Shown piece after piece: positions 58,769-64,000 of a stretch of 64,000 bases of DNA. The notes below the pieces were generated by a model that saw only the letters and a program-made list of their open reading frames with translations, was not told the origin of the DNA and made no database searches. Where the stretch lies: contig JAPWDM010000023.1 of assembly GCA_035578155.1 (NCBI GenBank), forward strand, positions 2,356,001 through 2,420,000, in the 5' to 3' direction. Each line of letters opens with the position of its first letter. The first letter of the stretch is position 1. Origin of the DNA: Brachynemurus nebulosus (Eukaryota; Arthropoda; Insecta; Neuroptera; Myrmeleontidae). The translations under genes and the position numbers were made by a program.

Positions 58769-60400
58769 TTAATTTATTTCGAAAGATTGTCAATAGAAGT
58801 TATTTAAAATAGATTAAACTTTCAAATTACGATGTTTAAATCTGCACAAAATTCATTTACTATTTGAATATGCAATGTGCCTAATAATGTATAGAAAAGC
58901 TATGTTTGTCTATTCTTGGCGAATGAAAAGACGTTGTGTGCTGTACATTGAAAATTAATAAACTATAAACACTTTTACTGACGAATGAATAATCTGCTGA
59001 GGTTTGCATTCAGAAAATTTTCGTACATATATAGTCAATTTAATTAATTACGTTAAAACGATTTTGTGCAAATTTGTTGAATATTCATGAAAAGATTTTC
59101 TCTGTCCTCTGTATTTTATGGATACGTTGTCGTGTCTGGATTAAATAGAAAATTATCAAATATATAAATATTCAGTAGTATTGACAAACAAGCCAGTAGG
59201 TAACATATTGACAAAAGAATAAATCTGTTTATATTGAATTGGTTTACTTGTAGGAATATAGCGCATACTGATTGTGTGACTGACATAAAAAAACGTCGAA
59301 TATTTGGGTGATGCAGTATAAGTATACAGAATACCCTCTTTTTATGCGGTGGTTAGAAAGCGCATAAAAAATTCGCCAAAAAAAAAAAAAAAATCAAAAA
59401 TCAAAAATCTCATAACTAGCCATAAAAACTCTAGTTCATTATAGACTAAAAAAAAAAAAACAACTTTTTTATATTATTTCATTTTTATAATATTGTAAAA
59501 CCGTCTAGGCCCGGACACTTTTTTACATTTTTTGGTATAATTTTATGTTTATACATGTTTCCTTCATAGATATCACACAATAAAAGTATTACCATTAGAA
59601 AGAGTGTATATTATTTGTTATATCCCTGACCCATTTGTTTCATTATAAGTAAAAATAAAAAAAATAAAAAATAATTACTAAGTGTCCGGGTCTACACCCC
59701 AAATCCGTCTTGACCCGGACACTTACTTAAATAATGTAATAACATGCAAACTAACCTCTCCCGTCGGGGTTAGGACAGTGTTTTATATCATCTGATGTCT
59801 TTGAACCTGTTAAAGGCTTCAAAAAACATTTTGTGGGAAGGGAGAGGGGTCAATACATAGTATGCCTGTCTATGAAGTAAACCTGCGATATGACACCAGA
59901 AGGAGGCATAAACCGCGTAGTTCTGGCGGGAATATAACGTATGGATAGTGCAAGTTACAGCCAGTGCGAATCGCGACCATAGTGCAATAAACTGATGTGT
60001 CCGGATCTAAACGTATATATGTATATAGCATGTATTTTTTTATATATACATCGAATATGACTTCAAACATCATTAAATCATGCGCGATAAAATTCTGAAT
60101 ACATACATATCAAAATTAAAACAATATGACAATTATGACGAAAATTACATGTCTAAGTTAGACACACATTTTATTTCTTTGAAAATCTGGAGAATAGTAA
60201 TCCTATAAAATGCGATAGTAAAAGTTGAAATCCGTAGTTTTTATTGATACAGCTGTTTAGAGGATGTTTTTCTCTCTCTAATGACGTCAAGAACAAATGT
60301 CTATTGTAGCAGGTTAATGTAGAAACTACCTACTTTGATGATTGGTGCAAAGTGTCCGGGTCTCAAACCCCCTGTCCGGGATTAGACGGTTTACGGTACT
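58769..60400. other. no gene seen; repeated CCGGACACTT phrase
   Basis: AT-rich spacer. A phrase around CCGTCTAGGCCCGGACACTT (about 59501-59520) recurs as GTCTTGACCCGGACACTTA (59707) and, inverted, as AAGTGTCCGGGTCTCAAACCCCCTGTCCGGGATTAGACGG (about 60351-60390). So a repeat with inverted ends may span about 59500-60390. ATGCGGTGGTTAGAAAGCGCATAAAAAATTCG at about 59344 recalls the stretch near 1210. Confidence 0.45.
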
Positions 60401-60404
60401 ACAA

Positions 60405-60645
60405 AAATATAACCAGTGGAGTGACTGAGCGTGCTTAGGCACTGGCACGCCGATTGGTAGGTCGAGGGTTCGAATCTCAGGACCGGCTATGCTCGTGAAG
60501 GTTTTCTGCAGCTTCCCTTCACAAATCCAGATGAATATCGGCATTGTTCCTTAAGAAGATGGCTGCAGAGGCATACCTACCAAACCTAGCCTACCAATTG
60601 CACCAATAAAAACCGCTTAAAAATTTAGTTTATCCTGTACAATGG
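60405..60645 (+). repeat. tRNA-derived SINE-like element
   Basis: A box-A-like AGTGGAGTGACTGAGCG (about 60415-60431) and box-B-like GGGTTCGAATCTC (60467-60479) are separated by about 35 bp. A body with GTGAAGGTTTTCTGCAGCTTCCCTTCACAAATCCAGATG follows. The region is GC-richer than its surroundings. Length and order fit a tRNA-derived SINE; the 3' end is not fixed. A minus-strand ORF across it is a shadow. Confidence 0.55.
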
Positions 60646-61157
60646 TTTTACAGCATTGTTTAAGTTTGATGAATAAAAATAGCGTAAATAAAATGATAAA
60701 ATGCTAAAATTGGAAGGGAAACAAGGTTTTCAAATGAGACTCTTTTTAATTTTCATGTTATTAAAATTAAGTATGTTAGGACCATATGAAAATGATTTTT
60801 GGTGAATGCTCTCTCCGCCTGACCGTAAATAAATTCAAATTGTAAGCCATAAGAGTCCACTGAATCCATTTTTTTGAATTTTTACATCCATACATCATAA
60901 TTTAAATAAATAATGTTAAATCAAATAAATTTAAATTTGTATTATCAAAATTGTTTAGAAAGTATGACCCATTCCACATTGAAGAAAAAATTCATTAAAA
61001 CTCTATTGTTTATACTTGCAGACTTTAAATAACAGTTTTCTCAAAATAATTGAAATGTGACTTATATCGTTCTTTCTGTGGACTCTATTTATTATTGGAC
61101 TCTAGTCCAATCAACAATCTCAAGCTTTACTAATTATTATTACTCGTTAAGTTTGCA
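60646..61157. other. no gene seen
   Basis: AT-rich spacer before the CACTGAGAAAA element. No ORF or RNA gene was recognised. Confidence 0.45.
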
Positions 61158-61159
61158 TA

Positions 61160-62192
61160 CACTGAGAAAATAGCTGCCTCCGGTAAACCAGGCTCAAGTG
61201 ACCAGTCGGTAGGAAATTATCAAGCAAAAATATTAAAAAAATGCGTTTCAAACATTATTATTTATGATTCATTTGAAAATTTTTCCTGTACAGCTTAAGA
61301 ATTTTTCCTATACTGCCCCGTAAAATTCGATGGGCTAGTAAAATTTCAAGTGGATACCAGGAAAATTTACTTAATTTTTGTTAAATTATACTAGAGATAG
61401 AAGAATTTTTACGAAGGCACAGTGTAATTTTTACTAAGCTGATAGGAAAAGTAGAGGGTAGACGCTATTTGTTATCTCTATTTTCTACTTGAAACCTGTC
61501 TTTCAGCATCTCTCTCACACAAGCATCGCACCAACGTAACGCTAGAAGACTATGTGTTTGTCTGCTTCTAACTGCTCTGGCACGCGTAAACCGAGGTCCG
61601 CACCAAACCAAGGTCACTTTGAATACAGCTTCTACTGAAAACAGACCACCAACTTATTGTCGTGTGTGCCTTGTATGTGATGTATACGAGGAGTGTTATC
61701 ATTTTTTTTTTTTTTTTATAATAAACTATTTAATGAACTTTACATTTAAAACAAAGAATTGTTATTTGTGTTTCATGAAAATCGCATTATTTTATTATTG
61801 ATAAAGAACTAATAATTAAGATATAACAATTAAGATTTTTATATGTATTGATGTTTATTGAAACATATTTTTCCATAAATAATAAAAAACCACAGAATAT
61901 TTTTTCAATATTAATAATTTGATTTTAATCCTTACCCTTCTATCAATATCTTTTTAAACTATTTTAATTCAATTATTTATTAATAAATAAACAAAAAAAA
62001 CCTTATAAATAATACGGTAAGAGATTAGAATTTTTCCTGTACAGCGCCGAAATTTTTACGGAGTCACAGTGTAATTTTTACTATACTCATCGTACTTTCT
62101 CCTTTGCCTGTCACTTATGCCCGCATTATCAGAGAGCTCCGTAATTTTTTACTAGAAATTTCCGTAAAAATTACCGTATTTTTTTCTCAGTG
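61160..62192. mobile_element. 1.03-kb Tc1/mariner-type MITE, TA target
   Basis: CACTGAGAAAA (61160-61170) and TTTTCTCAGTG (62182-62192) are exact inverted repeats flanked by TA (61158-61159 and 62193-62194). Internally, AATTTTTCCTGTACAGC and CACAGTGTAATTTTTACTA occur near both ends in direct orientation (about 61280/62030 and 61418/62065). This suggests an internal duplication or a nested copy. No transposase frame was seen. Confidence 0.65.
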
Positions 62193-62194
62193 TA

Positions 62195-62728
62195 TGAATG
62201 ACTTAAATGTTTTATAAATTTTGATATAAATATTATCAGAATGTCACAAAAATATGATTATTATTTATTGTTATTAATGTTACGTAAGTCTTTATTTAAT
62301 AGAGCAATCGTAATAAAGATAATGTTTTAGACTTCATAAATTTTTACGACACTGTAATCATTTTTTGGTGTCGCAATCACCACCAATTCTTTTCAAATAT
62401 TAAATTATTGCATACGTACAACACATACAAAATATATAAAGACAGAAAAAGTGAAACAGTACATTTTTATAGCTTCGTACTAAATGAAACCAATAAAATT
62501 ATTATTATCATTATATTTATTGAAAATTAATGATTAAATCATGTTCATGTCAGAAAAGTGACAATTTTTTTTGTTATATGAAATTTTTATTATCGCTGTT
62601 ATACAATCCCGTTTTATTACCTCCAAGTATTTATGTTGTCATGGTTTTTGTTAGGATTCCGAAGAAACATCTCACAACTGGAATAGTTTTAATTAAAATT
62701 TACATAGTGTTTGAAAAATTATCAAAAC
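62195..62728. other. no gene seen
   Basis: AT-rich spacer. The ORF at 62530-62742 runs into the tRNA-like sequence and has no motif. Confidence 0.45.
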
Positions 62729-62800
62729 TGGATCGGCTGTGACTCGAACCCGGATCTCTTGGTTACTAGCCAAGCGCCTTACCAATTAGGCCACCGACCG
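62729..62800 (-). tRNA. tRNA-Thr(AGT)-like sequence, probably a pseudogene or SINE head
   Basis: Read from 62800 down: a seven-base acceptor arm pairs with the 3' end except at the first position (C opposite C). The D arm is GCCT...AGGC and the anticodon stem is CTTGG/CCAAG with loop CTAGTAA, giving anticodon AGT. The T arm has CCGGG opposite CACAG, two mismatches. Box A (TGGCCTAATTGG) and box B (GGTTCGAGTCA) are close to consensus. The broken T arm argues against a working tRNA. No long intron. Confidence 0.5.
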
Positions 62801-62870
62801 TTCGTTCGAGTGCCACTCCAATTTTGATAATCAATCAAACACATCCTCTCTTTAATGCGAGACGCAGTTA

Positions 62871-63251
62871 CATTTTTTTAATTTCAAATATTATCGAGTG
62901 CCTGTGAAACATTATTAATGTATGGCGGACTTTTGTCCGTATTTTAAACATACACTAATATTCTTATGTTCACTTAATGTCCAGCTTTGGCTGATACTTG
63001 AACACTCGATGTACCTTGGCAAATGGCCAATTCATTATGTTAATTTTGCCAATTCATTATGTTATATTTGCCAAATAATTAACATAATGAATTGGCCATT
63101 TGCCAAGGTACATCGAGTGTTCAAGTATCAGCCAAAGCTGGACATTAAGTGAACATATGAATATTGGTGTATGTTTAAAATACGGACAAAAGTCCGCCAT
63201 ACATTAATAATGTTTCACAGGCACTCGATAATATTTGAAATTAAAAAAATG
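62871..63251. mobile_element. 381-bp near-perfect hairpin element
   Basis: Arms of 175 bp (62871-63045 and 63077-63251) with a 31-bp loop. Only one or two mismatches were noticed (for example in the ACACTAATATTC / GAATATTGGTGT segment). The loop contains a second GCCAATTCATTATGTTA, so the arm tip is also duplicated directly. It lies 70 bp from the tRNA-like sequence. No target duplication was found. Confidence 0.85.
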
Positions 63252-63612
63252 GAATAGTTTTGTCAAATCTGTTTGACAGTCACATCTCCGTAACCCCTGT
63301 GTCTTTCGGACTATAAGTATGAAATTTTTTATGTAAATCCTATTTTTTTTTATTTTAAATTTCTTGCAGTACTTTCTCATATTGGGAAGTGGGGAGGAAC
63401 ATCTTTTCTTTACGTATTACATCCTGTAACTGTTCCATTACATCCGGTTCCTGTTACTTAATAGTTAATACTATAGCTAAAAACATTATCAAAATAATTT
63501 CGGTTGCATCGGTAATTGTCGGAGGTATAGGCAAGCAAATTTTCGAAAATCCAAATTTTATTTAATTAACACAGTTTCCGGAATAAAATATAGGATATTT
63601 ATCACAGTTGTG
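63252..63612. other. no gene seen
   Basis: Spacer between the hairpin and the 21-bp minisatellite. It starts GGAATAGTTTT, a phrase also present at 62678-62688 on the other side of the tRNA-like sequence. Confidence 0.4.
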
Positions 63613-63715
63613 CCTTGACTCACCGGGAACGGACCTTGACTCACCGGAAATGTACCTTGACTCACCGGAAATCGACCTTGACTCACCGAAAATGGACCTA
63701 ACCTAACCGGAAACG
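63613..63715. repeat. 21-bp minisatellite
   Basis: CCTTGACTCACCGGAAATG-type units start at 63613, 63634, 63655 and 63676, with a diverged fifth at 63697. The step is 21 bp. It is GC-richer than its surroundings. Confidence 0.85.
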
Positions 63716-64000
63716 GAAACTACTGTAGAACTCTGACTTAATGCGTGCCAACACATACGTGTTAATTTTTCTTGAAAGGATTTCTTTCCAAGTGTATTAT
63801 TTAAAGTGAAAACCACATTTAAGTACTTACTTAAATAAATTTAATAACACTAAGAGGTTTATAATGTATATGTACAATAATTTTAAAAGTATCAGGAAGC
63901 TTGAATATTAATTCCTACTTGTTTCGCTTTTAAGAAGCAGAAAATGATTTTAAGAGAAAATTTGTACAAAGCTGATAAGTATTTTATATTTATATCATTT
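63716..64000. other. no gene seen to the window end
   Basis: AT-rich spacer without recognisable features. Confidence 0.45.

Noticed and set aside
1..64000. CRISPR array, operons, bacterial islands
   Set aside because: No regularly spaced repeats with unique spacers and no gene clusters; all tandem repeats are contiguous minisatellites or microsatellites in eukaryotic DNA.

Overview
The window is strongly AT-rich eukaryotic DNA. It has long intergenic stretches, many microsatellites and dense transposable elements. Jockey-type LINE, Penelope-like, Gypsy, hAT, Harbinger and Tc1 remnants together point to an arthropod, most likely an insect; the species cannot be told from the sequence. I found no host protein-coding gene. 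Every long open reading frame belongs to a mobile element, and the remaining short ORFs look like chance frames or shadows of repeats.

Layout. 1-4.3 kb: a 60-bp minisatellite, a tRNA-like retrocopy, a copy of an interspersed repeat with an internal (TA)n tract (called family A here) and a 155-bp MITE. 4.3-12.4 kb: a non-autonomous hAT element (8-bp target duplication ATCCTAAG) split by a complete Ty3/Gypsy retrotransposon. The Gypsy element has two 765-bp LTRs with no visible difference, target duplication GTAG, an open gag and an open pol in the -1 frame. 15.4-20.0 kb: a full-length Jockey-like LINE on the minus strand with two intact ORFs, a poly(A) tail and a 12-bp target duplication. 20-36 kb: a second family A copy, a broken gag relic, several inverted-repeat elements, a foldback made of ~102-bp units and LINE 3' ends. 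36.2-38.4 kb: a decayed Tc1-like transposon carrying a 1.39-kb foldback transposon near its 5' end. 39-47 kb: MITEs, a third family A copy, a ~120-bp minisatellite interrupted by a 901-bp Harbinger-like MITE, and a 190-bp hAT MITE with a perfect 8-bp duplication. 47-64 kb: mostly unassigned AT-rich DNA with two near-perfect hairpins (53.5 and 62.9 kb), a Penelope-like GIY-YIG relic, a 1.4-kb Harbinger-like element, SINE-like tRNA heads and a tRNA-Thr-like sequence.

How it fits together. The Gypsy and Jockey elements look young and possibly competent: open frames, intact ends and intact target duplications. The hAT, Harbinger and Tc1 sequences lack transposase and would need enzymes supplied in trans. 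Nesting gives a relative order: hAT before Gypsy; Tc1 before foldback; minisatellite before Harbinger MITE; SINE before hAT MITE. The best candidates for something undescribed are family A, whose asymmetric terminal repeats and internal tandem arrays recall Helentron-associated elements, and the set of long hairpins. Family identities rest on motifs and ends read by eye; no database search was possible.
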